Source of the DNA: Cotesia glomerata
Taxonomy: Eukaryota; Arthropoda; Insecta; Hymenoptera; Braconidae
DNA length: 64,000 bases
Direction of reading: 5' to 3'
Assembly (NCBI RefSeq): GCF_020080835.1
Contig: NC_058165.1
Span: 9,617,813 to 9,681,812 of the forward strand
Both the position numbers and the translations under genes were made by a program. Below the pieces are notes generated by a model. It ran no database searches. It was not told the origin of the DNA and was given only the letters and a program-made list of their open reading frames with translations. This document shows, one piece after another, positions 1 through 11,530 of this stretch (its first letter is position 1; the number at the start of each line of letters is the position of its first letter).

Positions 1-1300
1 ATGCAATTACCTTAGCTTAAGGGATGATTTTGAGCTAAAGTAAAATTTTTATCATAAATCCGCCGCGGAGCTAAACAATTTGAAGAAAAAAAAATTCCGA
101 AAAATATTAATTTTTCGATTTTTTATCCTCAAAAAACATGCGAGCCCCACTTCTATATAATTACTAAATTTTCAACATTTTAAAAAGCTTTAAAGAATTT
201 TACAAAATATTTTTAAAATTTTCTAAAATCTCTTTACTTTCAAGTATAACGTTGTAAGGTTTGCATACAACTATCGCAGCAGGATCATGAGTATTGTATA
301 ATATTCATTGGTAATTTGTTTATGGACTGAATCGCCTATACTAAAAAATAAAAAAATTATTAATATTATTAAAATTAATAATATTAATTTGAAAATAAAT
401 TTTTTTTTTTTCAATGAAGAATTTTCATATGTAATTTCTAAAAATTTTATGTACGTTTCTGGAAAAATATAAGTAATAAATTTATTCGCTGATATACCTC
501 TGAGAGCTGTCAGTTTGAAAATACGAACTTTCATTAATTAACGGGTACAAATCTCAATAAATAAATAAATTACGATTGATTAGCTTCTCTTTTACGACAC
601 AACTTAAAAAAATTCTCTCGTATATGTTGTCTAAATAAAAAAAAATTAATTAACAAGTTCACTGATAAATAAATAAATGGTAAAAAAAAGACCATTCGGC
701 AGCCGAAATGGAAGTAGATTTCATAACTTCTCTCTCGCAACTTATAAGAAGTAATCAAACCGACATCAAATGGACAAAAAATATAATATTTTCAATTTTA
801 GAAAATATTTAGAATCGAAATGATAAAAACTACATAAAATAAAATTCAATATGAACTAATGTTATAAAATAATACTGATAAAATATATATGATAATAAAA
901 AATTATCTCGCTTATTATTGATTTATTTTATTTTATTTTATTTACTCAGATATCTAACAACAATGAGGACGGCTGTAATAGTTAGATTTTTATGAAATCT
1001 ACTAAAAACTGTTTCTTTTAAGTGAACTAAAATAAGTAATATTAAAGCTATTTCCACTTCTAGCTAGTGAAAATTAAAGCTTAATAAAAGAGCTTCAAGA
1101 TGCATTTTACCAAATTTCGATATCTTGTCTAGTTCAGTAATTATATCAAGTTAAAGTAGTGTAAACATCAATTTTTACGATTTTCAAAATTTCAAAATCC
1201 TGTCATTTCCAAACTACTCGACCGATTAAGCTCATCTTCGAACTTAACCTTGGTATTTATCGATAGATAAAGCATGTTGAGTTTGAGAACAATCGGATAT
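1..1300. other. AT-rich intergenic DNA without a supported gene
   Basis: I see no convincing coding sequence here. The stretch is AT-rich with many homopolymers. Positions 962-1010 carry a short segment (beginning ATGAGGACGGCTGTAATAG) that recurs at 1530-1575 and, more diverged, at 54902-54950, so this is part of a dispersed repeat. Short open frames here are low-complexity. Confidence 0.5.
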
Positions 1301-1341
1301 AAATTGAGAACGCTATCGTGCTGACAAGCCGCGTTATATCG

Positions 1342-1344
<3 letters not shown>

Positions 1345-1414
<70 letters not shown>

Positions 1415-1415
1415 G

Positions 1416-1450
<35 letters not shown>
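1345..1450. repeat. (TA)n microsatellite
   Basis: About 100 bp of almost uninterrupted TA dinucleotides, broken once around 1400-1415. Open frames made of alternating Y and I codons across it are artefacts of the repeat. Confidence 0.95.
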
Positions 1451-1454
<4 letters not shown>

Positions 1455-2029
1455 TTTGAACTATATATATTTTCTGACTCAGCTCGACAAACAGAGTCAG
1501 AAAATGACTAAATTTTTTGAAAGTTGCGCCATGAGGACGGCTGTAATAGTTAGATTTTTATGAAATCTACTAATAATGATTTCAATTCTGTATCGGACTT
1601 CGGGGTTTAAAATCAGACCTCTCGAAGTCTCGAGAGGACCTCGAGGCTCAAAATCGGACCTCTCGATTAAAAGTCGGACCTGTGGGTCCAATGTCGGTGC
1701 TATTCGTACTACTGGGCTCTAAATGGGTTCTATTCCGGACTAGGAAGCTCTATTTCGGCTTTAAATTTCGACTCGGGTGATCGCTCTCGATTCAAGATGT
1801 ATGGAAGTCATAATTTTCCGCGACGCTGTTGTATAATTATTTAAAAATGATAAAGCAGACTTAGTTTAAATTTATTATTCATTGAAATTCCAACTAGTTA
1901 AAAGCTACTTGGACTAGTTGAACACACCAACACAAATAAATTAGAACGTCTGAACTACATCAAAATAGGATACACAGGAATAAAATCAAACCATCCACAA
2001 AGTTGATACAATTTTGATAAAAAAAAATT
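1451..2029. repeat. dispersed repeat and imperfect CGGACCTCTCG-type repeats
   Basis: Positions 1451-1570 resemble 54822-54950. Positions 1600-1700 contain several imperfect copies of a short unit built on AAAATCGGACCTCTCG. No gene is supported. Confidence 0.4.
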
Positions 2030-2562
2030 AGTAAAACGGTTCACCCTAAAGGCCATCCCTACAACTTCCCGCTAATTCCATACCTGGGCGCTTAAAATTG
2101 TACTTATGACGTTTTTGAGATTTTTGAGCTCAAAATATAATTTATGTGATATTTTGAGCTCGCTGAGCTCAAAGAGATAGTATTTCTATGCATTTGAGCT
2201 CTTCGAGCTCAAAATTCTGATAGAAGTTTCATAGAACACTACTTTTGGAATTTTCAAACCGCAATAACTTTTGAATGGATCAACCGATTTTCACGCGGTT
2301 GGCGGCATTTGACGCAGTTTCATCAGCCCCATGAACAATTTTTAGATTTTAATTGAGCGAACCAAAAATTTCAGAGTAATTTCGAAAAAACACTTTTTTC
2401 GGTTTTCTTTCGTTCACGATATCTCTCGAACGAAGTAACCGATTTCGACCAACTTGGTGGCGATCAACGTGGTTTTTTATTGTCTAGAGCTGATTAGTTT
2501 TTGGAATCGATCGGTAGAGCCGTTTAAAAGTTATCCAAAAAAAACCACATTTGAAAAAATTT
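2030..2562 (-). repeat. dispersed GT/GAGCTC repeat family, partial copy
   Basis: Reverse-oriented partial copy of a family seen at least six more times in the window (2563-8566 interrupted, 8567-8938, 44640-45507, 46411-47000, 47778-48737, 63790-64000). In the forward direction a unit opens with TTAACTTCCCGCTAA, has an internal (GT)n tract, then degenerate modules ending in ACTTTTGAACGG or ACTTTTAAACGG, then clustered GAGCTC palindromes, and closes with a segment containing GATGGCCTTTAGGGT. No coding capacity is visible; it looks like a non-autonomous mobile repeat of unknown class. Confidence 0.75.
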
Positions 2563-2988
2563 TTAACTTCCCGCTAAAAAAATCGAAGATTTTCAAAAAT
2601 CGGGAAGTTATTCTTTTCACCCCGTTTTGCAAAAATCGAGTTTTCATCAGATCTCGACGTTTGAAGGTCACAGGAAGCTTCCCTGACTACTCCCGCGAGG
2701 TTGTCACGGTGTCTGTATGTGTGTGTGTGTGTGTGTTTTTTTTTTTTTTTGTAGGGGGGGGGGAATCCTTTTTACGGATTCTAGGCATAGCTGTTTGGCC
2801 TGGATATGTGGCGACTCGACGCAGCGTCATACTAACTCGACACTAACGCCCCTACCCACTAAACCCTAAACCCCGTTTCCTTCTTTCCTCTAATCCCTCA
2901 TGGAAACCGCCGTCAGGCATTACTTCGTGAAGGGAGGATCTAGCTACTGCTCTTCCTTCTGGTGGCTAAGGTGTTAACTATCTTCCTT

Positions 2989-5900
2989 CTATCTTCTGCT
3001 ATTTGCTCTTTTTCTTTCGGTGGAACGCAAGTCTTTAAGGACTTCTGTTGCAAACGTGTTGGTAGCGTTCCAGGCAGCTTCTGATGACAACATTGCTTCT
3101 ACTAGTGAATCTGGTTGCATTCTCTGGTTCAGGATCCTCTCCAGTTCTTCACGCTGTGGATCGAAACGAGGACATACAAAGAAGACGTGCTCCGCGTCTT
3201 CAGCAGCTCCTGGGCAGGACGGGCACTCCGAAGAGTCATCGTGCTTAAAGCGGTGTAGATACTCTCGAAAACACCCATGTCCCGACAACATCTGCGTAAG
3301 ATAGTAATTGACCTCACCGTGATTCCGGTTAAGCCAAATGTCGATCCGAGGTATGAGACGGTGCGTCCACCTACCCTTCTCTGCAGCATCCCATTGTAGT
3401 TGCCATCGGCCTATGCTCTTCTGCCGTTCTTCAATTCTAAGTTCTTCCGGGCTCAGTGCAGTTGACCTTTTTCGTTGGTAAAGGGCCCGTCTTTCCTCTG
3501 CTAGAACTCTAAGAGGTAGGGTTCCAGCAATGACGCACACTGCTTCTTCTGATATAGTGCGGAAGGCACTAGCTACTCGTAGGGCACTCAGTCGGTATAT
3601 TGGTCCAGCTTTTCTCCATGATTCTTGGGTTTCCAGTGCATCAGCCCAAATGGATATTCCGTAAGTGAGCACTGATGTGACTACTGATGACAATAGTAGC
3701 CTCCTGCTCTGCATTGGGCCTCCGATGTTAGGCATCAGCCGTGCGAGACTAGCCCTCACTACTGACGCTTTGGCACTGACATGTTCCACCTGCTGTTTGA
3801 AGTTGAGTCGTGAAGTTGAGTCGTGCATCCAGCATCACTCCCAGATAACGGATAAATGGTTGTGATGTGATTTCTTGTTCTCCGACTCTCAACTTGATGG
3901 TTTCTACCGTTTTTCTGCTGGTGATGAGCACTGCCTCGGTTTTATGCTTGGCTAGTTGCAAGTTCATCATGTCCATCCACAAATTGACTCGTCTGAATGT
4001 AATATCAAATGCCATTTCTATCTCTTCGAGGTGCTTTGCGACAATCACGACAGCTACGTCATCCGCATATGCTACAAGTTTGACTCCCGTAGGCAATGCT
4101 ATCCTCAGGAGGCCATCATACATGATGTTCCATAGCAGAGGACCTAAGACTGATCCCTGTGGCACTCCTCCGGAGATTTCGTACACTTCCGTACCATTCG
4201 TCGTGTCATATTTCAGGAGCCTGTTCGTGAAGTAGCTCGCTACTATTCTGCGAAGGTATCCTGGTATGTTTTTTTCTTCTAGAGCCCGCATAACGCAGTC
4301 CCAGTTAGCGGAGTTGAAGGCATTCTTGATGTCCAAAGCAGCCACCAAGCAGTATTTCTTCTTTCCACCTTTCCATCTCGTTCCGGCGATTGCATCCTTG
4401 GCTATATCAACAACCAATTTGATAGCATCCAGAGTTGACCGTCCTTTTCGGAAACCAAACTGGTTCTCTGCTAGGAGTGGATCGACTAAAGCCTCTATTC
4501 TCTGATGAATTATGCGCTCGAATATCTTGCCGGCCGTGTCTAACATGCAGAGTGGTCGGTAGGATGACGGTTCTTCCGGCGGCTTTTTCCCCTTCGGAAG
4601 TAACACTAGCCGTTGCTGTTTCCACTTCTGGGGAAAAGTCCCTTCCTTCAGGCATGTATCGTAAACGTCCAGGAATAATGTTGGTGCTGCCCTAAGGATT
4701 GATTTCAGGGCAATATTAGGAATTCCGTCCAATCCCGGCGCCTTATTATTCCCTACTCGATTTCCTGCCTCTATCAACTCGTCCAACGTGATAGTTGGGA
4801 TGTCTTCAGAATTAAGCTGCTCCAACTTGCAGGTGAATACCAGCTGTTGGGGAAACAACGTAGTAACAATCTTCTCTAGGAGTTGTGGACACGTAGGTGA
4901 TGGCATTGGTTGGCATTTCATGTGGGTCATAACCACCTTATACGGTCTGCCCCATGGATCTTTCTCGACTTCTGCGACCAGTTCCTTCCAGCAACGTCTT
5001 TTGCTTTCTTTGATGGCCCCGTTCAGTTCTCGACGGGCCTTTTTATACTCTGCCAACAGCTCTGCGGAGTTAGATCGTCTGTAGCCACGCTGAGACTTTC
5101 TTCTTTTTTTAAGACACTTTGAGCGTAGAATGCTAATGTGATCGTTCCACCAGTGCATTGAAGGTCTTGAATTTATGCGACGTTTCCGAGACATACTAGC
5201 GTCGCAAGCCTGGGTGACTCTTCTCATTAGGTCCTTGGTCTTCTCTTCAGCAGTTTCTACGATGATCGGATTGCAGTCTAAGGCTACTACTAAAGCAGTG
5301 GGGTCGAGAGACTTAACTTTCCACCCAACCGCGCTAGCGCTCCTGTTGTCTCTTGTTAGTTTCTGGCCAGTTGATATTTCCCATAGTATCGCACTATGGT
5401 CGCTGGCTGTATAGATGTTCAATACTTTCCAAGAAAAACCTCTTCGAGCTAAGCAACTGCTGACAAATGTAAGGTCGACAGTTGAGTTTGCCTCTCCTTT
5501 AGTATACGTTGGCGTGTCACCGGTATTAAGAAGGATCACGTCCAGAGTGGCCATTGCCTCGAGAAGTGCTTTTCCACGTGTATTAGTGAACTTGCTGCCC
5601 CAGTCTGTTGCCCAGGAATTGAAGTCACCAGCTATTGCCACGGGAAAGTGTTTTCTTGCGTCCTCAGTTAGCCGATCAAGGAAGTCTTCAAAATGGTCAT
5701 TAGAGAGACTAGGTGGTGCATAGCAACTGTAGAAGCGGATGCCATCTACCCATGCTGCTACGAAGCCAGCTTCTTTATTGTTGACTATTCTCTGAAAAGG
5801 ACATTTACCGCAGGACCAGATGACGGCTTTGTTAGTGCTGTCAGATTCCCAGGGTTGGTTACTCAGATGTCTATAAGGCTCACTTATAAGTGCTACATCT

Positions 5901-6028
5901 GCCTCTAATTCGCGCACAGTTTGCATGAGCAGGTCATGCGCAGCCTCACAATGATTGAGGTTGAGCTGCACTATCTTCATGTTCTTGGCTTCGTTATCTT
6001 CTGGAGCGCTTCTTGGAAGATGGGGCAT
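2989..6028 (-). CDS. R1-type ORF2: endonuclease-reverse transcriptase, one frameshift
   Basis: Encodes the polyprotein that nicks target DNA and reverse-transcribes the element RNA. The N-terminal part is an AP-endonuclease-like domain (opens KIVQLNLNHCEAAHD; metal-binding E in LISEPYR; GDFNSWATDWG; TASDHSAILW). The RT core carries GVPQGSVLGPLLWN and the catalytic YADD box. After the RT comes a CCHC motif of form CPSCPGAAEDAEHVFFVC, typical of R1. The frame breaks at 3799-3824, where the 13-bp unit GAAGTTGAGTCGT is present twice in tandem; the remaining C-terminal part stays open to 2989. It starts inside ORF1 (about 50-nt overlap). No other lesion is visible, so the copy is young, though this duplication separates RT from its C-terminal domain. 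Confidence 0.9.
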
Positions 6029-7299
6029 CTGTTCGTGCCTGCATGGTGAGCCGCCTTTTCTACGCCGTGCCGTTCAAAGCACAGTGCACATTTAGCTGGA
6101 TTTTTACAATCAGCAATTTTGTGTCCTTTTCCGCACCTTATGCAGAGTTTAGACCGGTCGACTTCGCTTTTGCACTGCGATCCGAAGTGCCCAAAGTGCC
6201 AGCATTTGAAGCATTGTATGGGTCTCTTCGTTGCTCTCATTCGGCAATTAGACCAGCCTATCCTTATTTTGCAGTTTCCCTCCAGTAACTTTTGTGCTGC
6301 AGCTGCTGGTAGTGACACTGTGGCTGTCTGTGTACCCCTAAAGGCTTTACGGATCTTGATTGCCTCTAGTGGGATTTCACAACTTTCTCCAGCTTCCCTC
6401 TTTAGAGCGGTCTGAATATGCTCTTTCGTCGTGTCGTCATCGACATCTCGGATCTCGATGGTCTCCTGTGGCCCTTTGCAAATCACTTTGGCCTCCTCCT
6501 TAAGGATGTCCGCGATCGTCTTTTGCAGACCTTGGCCTTTGTCAGTGCTCTTCCTCGAAATCGTGATCAACAAGTCCCCACTTCTGGTCTTGTTGATCTT
6601 ATCCACAGTTGAACGAACCTGCTCATCTGGGACGTCCTGCTTTTTACGACACAGAATCTCGGCATACTTTGTTTTCTCGGCCGGACGGATGATCAGTGCG
6701 TCGGGTCTGATCCATTTGCGTGGTTTTTTCTGCTTAGGCTCTGGCCTGGGCTCCTTCGGCGGCTGTTTTGAGAGTTGCTCTCTAGCTAGCCTTCTCTTCT
6801 CCTTCTTAGACTGTACTTTTTCCCAGTCAGTCGTCTTCTTGGGTTCGTCGCCCTGCCCTGCCAGTCGTTGGAGAGGGCTTTTTTTCAAGTCCTTCTTCTT
6901 TGTGACTTTGTCGGTTGACTCTGGCGAATCTCGGTCCTTTCTCTTTCCAGACCTTGTGTCAGTTTCACCCTTGTCCTCAGCAGCAGATTCACCGTCACCG
7001 TCGGCTCCAGTGTCCATTGCTTCTTCCGTCTCAGTTTCAGTTTCAATGCGGCGTCGTGATGACTGCCATTCCTCGTCCAGTTTCTTGAATCTTCCAAGAG
7101 CATTGACCACACCGGTTGTCTTGGTCTTTATCTCCTTGTGGATATTGACCTTAGTTTGGACAAACTCTTGCAGCTCAATGGTTAGCTTCTCAAGGCGCTC
7201 CAACGCTTGCGTTCTCTTCATGTCAGCACTTGCTTCAATCGCTGCTTGTTGAGCATGAAGCCCGTTTCTATTCTTGTTTGTTTCCTGTAAGTTACTCAT
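5977..7299 (-). CDS. R1-type ORF1: gag-like nucleic-acid-binding protein
   Basis: An intact 440-residue protein. The first half is highly charged with predicted coiled coil (about residues 20-80) and a basic Lys/Glu-rich stretch (about 110-200). The C-terminal part holds three consecutive zinc knuckles: CFKCWHFGHFGSQC, CIRCGKGHKIADC and a third of form CALC-x-H-x-C. This is the usual R1/TRAS-type gag organisation, which packages element RNA into ribonucleoprotein. The start is the ATG at 7297-7299, after a 5' UTR that abuts the microsatellite. Its end overlaps the start of ORF2 in another frame. Confidence 0.92.
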   Translation of the reverse strand: MSNLQETNKNRNGLHAQQAAIEASADMKRTQALERLEKLTIELQEFVQTKVNIHKEIKTKTTGVVNALGRFKKLDEEWQSSRRRIETETETEEAMDTGADGDGESAAEDKGETDTRSGKRKDRDSPESTDKVTKKKDLKKSPLQRLAGQGDEPKKTTDWEKVQSKKEKRRLAREQLSKQPPKEPRPEPKQKKPRKWIRPDALIIRPAEKTKYAEILCRKKQDVPDEQVRSTVDKINKTRSGDLLITISRKSTDKGQGLQKTIADILKEEAKVICKGPQETIEIRDVDDDTTKEHIQTALKREAGESCEIPLEAIKIRKAFRGTQTATVSLPAAAAQKLLEGNCKIRIGWSNCRMRATKRPIQCFKCWHFGHFGSQCKSEVDRSKLCIRCGKGHKIADCKNPAKCALCFERHGVEKAAHHAGTNRCPIFQEALQKITKPRT

Positions 7300-7836
7300 A
7301 CTTTTTAATTTACCAGCGCATCGTACGGAGTGGAGCTGGTTGCCATAACTAGGAACGGGTGTACCCTCGGAGATAGTACTCCTACCCCAGTTCCCTGAGG
7401 CCTAGCCGACACTTAGCCAGTCCCGGAATACACGGACGGACTAGACTCGCTCGGAGCGGTGAAGATTCCGATCTCTAACACTCACTGCGTACTTCCTGAT
7501 CAAGGCCCGAAGTGGCTGGCTCCTGATCCACTGCTGCAACTTACACCTCGGTAGAGCAAGCTCACATCAGCCGTGGCCTGCATCGTCGGAAACTACGATA
7601 CAGGTTCCGGTCACTCCCAGTGGGTCACAGCAGAGAACGATCGTCTTGTTAGGTCAGTTAGTGCGACCAACCCATTAAAGGGGAGTTTTGTCCACGGGAG
7701 CGTATTTTGTTTGGTTATTTTGCTTGGCTCCTACCCGCTGTACCTCATCAACTAAGAGATTAAGTGTCATCCAAGGACAGCGAGCGTTCTCCCATCCGCT
7801 CGGGGAGACGCGCCCGGTAGCAGTATCTCTTCTGCC

Positions 7837-7877
<41 letters not shown>

Positions 7878-8566
7878 TATGTGAACCGCTTATAACTTTT
7901 GAACGACTCATCCGATTTCATCGCGGTTAGTGCCATTTGGAAGGGCTTGGCCAAACTTAGATTTTGAGTATAGTTTGGACCAATTCAGATCAGTCGATTT
8001 TGAGAAATATTAAAAAAACTAAGAAAAAAATTTTTTTCAAACATGGTTTTTTTGGATAACTTTTAAACGGCTCTACCGATCGATTCCAAAAACTAATCAG
8101 CTCTAGACAATGAAAAACCACGTCGATCGCTACCAAGCTGGTCGAAATCGGTTAACTCGTTCGAGAGATATCGTGAACGAAAGAAAACCGAAAAAAGTGT
8201 TTTTTCGAAATTACTCCGAAATTTTTGGTTCGATCAATTAAAACCTGAAAATTCTTTATGAGGCTGATAAAACTGCGTCGAATGCCGCCAACCGCGTGAA
8301 AATCGGTTGATCCATTCAAAAGTTATTGCGGTTTGAAAATTCCAAAAGTAGTGTTCTATGAAACTTCTATCAGACTTTTGAGCTCGAAGAGCTCAAATGC
8401 ATATAAATATTATCTCTTTGAGCTCAGCGAGCTCAAAATATCACATAAATTATATTTTGAGCTCAAAAATCTCAAAAACATCATAAGTACAATTTTAAGC
8501 GCCCGGGTATGGAATTAGCGGGAAGTTGCAGGGATGGCCTTTAGGGTGAACCGTTTTACTAATTTT

Positions 8567-8716
8567 TTTTCTTAGTTTTTTTAAGATTTCTCAAAATCTA
8601 CTGATCCGAATTGGTCCACATTATACTCAAAATCTAAGTTTGGCCAAGCCCTTTCAAATGGCTTCACCCGCGATAAAATCGGATGAGCCGTTCAAAAGTT
8701 ATAAGCGGTTCACATA

Positions 8717-8783
<67 letters not shown>

Positions 8784-8938
8784 CGTGAGAACCTTGCGGG
8801 AGTAGTCAGGGAAGCTTTCTATGACCTTTAAACGTCGAGATCTGATGAAAACTCGATTTTTGCAAAACGGGGTGAAAACAATAACTTCCCGATTTTTGAA
8901 AATCTTCGATTTTCTTAGTGGGAAGTTAAAAAGTTAGT
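8567..8938 (-). repeat. dispersed GT/GAGCTC repeat, reverse partial copy with (CA)n
   Basis: Reverse-oriented fragment containing the (CA)n tract at 8721-8778 and ending with the reverse complement of the TTAACTTCCC terminus. It joins directly to the end of the preceding forward copy, so 2030-8938 is a head-to-head and tail-to-tail composite of three copies. Confidence 0.75.
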
Positions 8939-10293
8939 GAAGTAAAGATAAAGGAACGACAATAGTTAGTTATGTTAAATAAAGATATTTAGAGTTACTA
9001 TAATATAGGCGAGATGAAGATAAGATTAAATAGGTAAAGATAGCGAAAAATTATATAGACAGTTATGTAAATAGTTATACTGGGTTACCTGAGAGCCTTG
9101 CTCTTCAGCTTGCTACAATAGACCAAGTCCCCTAGAAATTTTGTAGGTAAAAGTAATCGAGTTATTGTATGAAAAGAAGCATCACCGTAAACAAAATATG
9201 AATGAATGTCAAAAATCAGCTGTTGAGACTCAACATATCATAATTAATGAATTGAAAGATGATATGATTTCTTTTTCATCGTTAGTTTTCTTTATACTGC
9301 TCTCTCTTCCCATATTAAGTACTCTGTGTTAATTTTTTTGAATTATTAAAATACGCATGAATCAATGGTTATGACAATGATTATGATACCGATTTTTTAG
9401 ATTTTACTAGACATAACATGCTCGCTTCGCTCGCTTTCATTCTTTCAAAAATCCCACCATCATCTCAGTTGGCCAATCAACAACCAAATAAAATAGTCAC
9501 AGAAGATGACGTAAAACGATGCGACATCCGTCCATCAACTTTTTGGAAGAGGATTATCGTTAATTATTTTATTCGTGGAAAAAAATTATTCTGTAGTGAA
9601 TTATTAAAAAATTTTTTTAAAGACTGGAATGTCTTTTTAGTATTTTTAATTAATTTTTTTTTTGACACTCATCAAATGTATTTAATAAAATTAATACTAT
9701 TAAATTATATTATGTTTTCACTTCATTCAACCAAAAGTTTTAAAAATATTAATTTAACAAAAAGTTGTACAATTAAAAAAAATTTTTGACCTAAAAAATA
9801 TGAATTTTAAATAAATTTTATAAAAATAACTTTTGTTTTAAAATGATTCAAATTAATAAAAAAAAAATTTTTTTTTAATTATTTAGTCCGAGTTTTTTGG
9901 AGTATCTTGGAAAATTAAATAATTATCAGGTATCTTTGAAACTATTAATTTAATTAACTCCAAATTTTCAGAAATTTAAAAAGATACCAAAAAAAATTTT
10001 CCTGCCAAAAATCACGCGTTGCACTACAGCTGCTTGAAGCGTTTTTAAGCATGCATCATGAGCAGCATCATAACTTTGCTATTATCTTTATATTTAACGA
10101 AAAAGTTACTATTAATTTAAAAGCAGTATTTTAAACAAGATAGTAAAGTATTAGGAATTTATACGAGCTAATTACTGTTTGATGTAACACGAAAATAAAA
10201 ATGATGCTGCGAGGAATGACGGAGGCGCAGCAGCCTGCACGCTATATTCTTGCTCTTTTAACTTCGGGTTATGGTCCACTTAAAAGTACATCA
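8939..10293. other. AT-rich intergenic DNA
   Basis: No gene supported. An open frame at 9418-9789 gives a Phe/Leu/Asn/Lys-rich product typical of random AT-rich sequence. I see nothing further. Confidence 0.5.
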
Positions 10294-11313
10294 TTAATTG
10301 TTGTTTTTATTATCATTTTTGAATGCTAAGCATTGAGGACAATACCAGAAGCTTGTTTTTGGTTTCTTTTTCAGACCAATACAATCAAAGTGAATCCAGG
10401 CGTGACACTCATCGCACAGAATTTCTTTAGACTCTTCATTTTTTTCATAAATCGCGCAATTCCAATCTCCGGAAGTTTTTTTCTTTTTTAAAATATTTTG
10501 AATTTTTCTCAAAGTTTCATCATTAAGGTAATTAGATAGTAATTTAACATTGTAATTTTCACTTTGAAAGCTGTCTCGAATGGGTTTATCAAAATTAATG
10601 TCAGTTAATTGCAGTTTGTAAGTTTTATCACTAATTTTCTTTAGCAACTCTTCATTTGTGACACCAAGCCATTTAAGCATCCTTAGAATTTTTCCATTTA
10701 CTGCTTTTGTTTCATCGCTAATGTTTTTCTGTAAAGTTGAGCTATTGACATGACTACCTTTCAAATTATCAGTATCAAATTTTGGTTTTTTTGCTTTACA
10801 AGTTTCTATTTTATCATCGATTTCATTAATTTTTTTCTTTATTATAAATTTAATTTTTATTTTTTCATTTTTAAGGATAATCAATTTTTCTTTTTGTTTT
10901 GAAGTTCTAACGTTGACAAAGTCATCCTCGTTATCACTAATATCATCGTTTAATTTACTTTCATCCAAAGACAATTGTTTTTTTTTTTTTTTAGTTTTTT
11001 CTGCTTCTTTCATATTTTCCATTTCTCGTAGTCTTCCGGTCAAAGAAATAATATATTTTTCGACTTTTTTTGGGTCATCCAAGTTTGTAATTTTCTTCAG
11101 AATATCGTCAGACTGAATTTTAGAGGGGCTAGCTGAGGAAGAGTTTGCAACTGTAGGGTTCGCAACTATGGAAGAGCTTGCAACTGTAGAGTTAGCAACT
11201 ACAGAAGAGCTTACCTTTTTTTTAGTATCTTTTTTAGTATCTTTTTTAGCATCTTTTTTCTCAGCTGAAGTAGGTAGCGCTGCTTCTCTAAAGTACCTAA
11301 AAATCTTGATCAA
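10294..11313 (-). CDS. PHD-finger protein related to the C-terminal part of the SWIM-PHD ORF
   Basis: About 339 residues. The N-terminal part is low-complexity (repeats of AKKDTKK, then VANS/VASSS repeats), followed by a charged probable coiled coil (about 80-190), a conserved block containing MLKWLG and NYLNDETLRKIQ, and a C-terminal PHD-like finger ending in FWYCPQC. The ILCDECHAWIHFDC core is present, but the first Cys pair appears reduced to one Cys (WNCAIY). The same block order occurs at 14931-15530 on the other strand, so the two are homologous. A splice-acceptor-like TTTTTAG lies just inside the 5' end, so the true first exon may be upstream. Function unknown; a transposon-derived protein is the best guess. 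Confidence 0.6.
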   Translation of the reverse strand: MIKIFRYFREAALPTSAEKKDAKKDTKKDTKKKVSSSVVANSTVASSSIVANPTVANSSSASPSKIQSDDILKKITNLDDPKKVEKYIISLTGRLREMENMKEAEKTKKKKKQLSLDESKLNDDISDNEDDFVNVRTSKQKEKLIILKNEKIKIKFIIKKKINEIDDKIETCKAKKPKFDTDNLKGSHVNSSTLQKNISDETKAVNGKILRMLKWLGVTNEELLKKISDKTYKLQLTDINFDKPIRDSFQSENYNVKLLSNYLNDETLRKIQNILKKKKTSGDWNCAIYEKNEESKEILCDECHAWIHFDCIGLKKKPKTSFWYCPQCLAFKNDNKNNN

Positions 11314-11339
11314 ATATAAAAATTTATTGTATCAAGTAC

Positions 11340-11530
11340 TTATAATAATTTGAATTAAGAAAAAATTACTTCCACCGAGAATAGAATTTCAAGAAAAATT
11401 TTTACTTCGGCCAACACAACTTCGGTCTTCCTTCAGGCACCCGAAAATTTTCTTGAGCCAAGAATTTTGTTCTCCAGTCCAGAAATTTTTCTTTCTGTGT
11501 GAGTTTTTAGACTGAAATACATTTTGATGT
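11340..11530. mobile_element. probable MITE copy (CACCAAGAAAATTTT family)
   Basis: A diverged segment with interspersed TTTCAAGAAAAATTTTTAC and TTTTCTTGAGCCAAG motifs that resembles the better-preserved copies at 20085-20258 and 30438-30615. The boundaries are not clear. Confidence 0.4.

Larger units (their letters stand above)
2736..7838 (-). mobile_element. R1-clade non-LTR retrotransposon inserted in an (AC)n microsatellite
   Basis: A 5.1-kb minus-strand element, clearly more GC-rich than its surroundings. Its 3' end is a 15-base poly(A), read as poly(T) at 2736-2750, directly next to (GT)n; its 5' end at about 7838 also abuts (GT)n. It has a 5' UTR of about 540 bp, ORF1 (gag-like, 5977-7299) and ORF2 (endonuclease plus reverse transcriptase, 2989-6028). 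The gag with CCHC knuckles, the overlapping ORFs and a C-terminal CCHC after the RT are R1-clade traits. Target-specific R1 members named Waldo and Mino are known to enter ACAY or AC microsatellites, and this insertion fits that behaviour. The subfamily assignment is inference. Confidence 0.88.
2563..8566 (+). repeat. dispersed GT/GAGCTC repeat, full-length copy split by a retrotransposon
   Basis: A forward unit begins with TTAACTTCCCGCTAA at 2563, runs to its internal (GT)n at about 2735, is interrupted by the R1-clade element, and resumes in the same (GT)n at 7839, ending about 8566. Without the insertion it is about 0.9 kb, the same size and module order as the uninterrupted copy at 44640-45507. 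Confidence 0.8.

Noticed and set aside
1192..1563. Open frames rich in Tyr-Ile across the TA microsatellite
   Set aside because: Artefacts of the (TA)n repeat on both strands.
6431..7252. 273-residue open frame on the plus strand
   Set aside because: Antisense shadow of the R1 ORF1; Ser/Leu-rich with no own features.
7675..8831. Frames with poly-Thr-His or poly-Val-Cys
   Set aside because: Translations of (CA)n/(GT)n microsatellites in the dispersed repeat.
9418..9789. 123-residue open frame as a gene
   Set aside because: AT-driven composition, no motif, no splice or promoter context.
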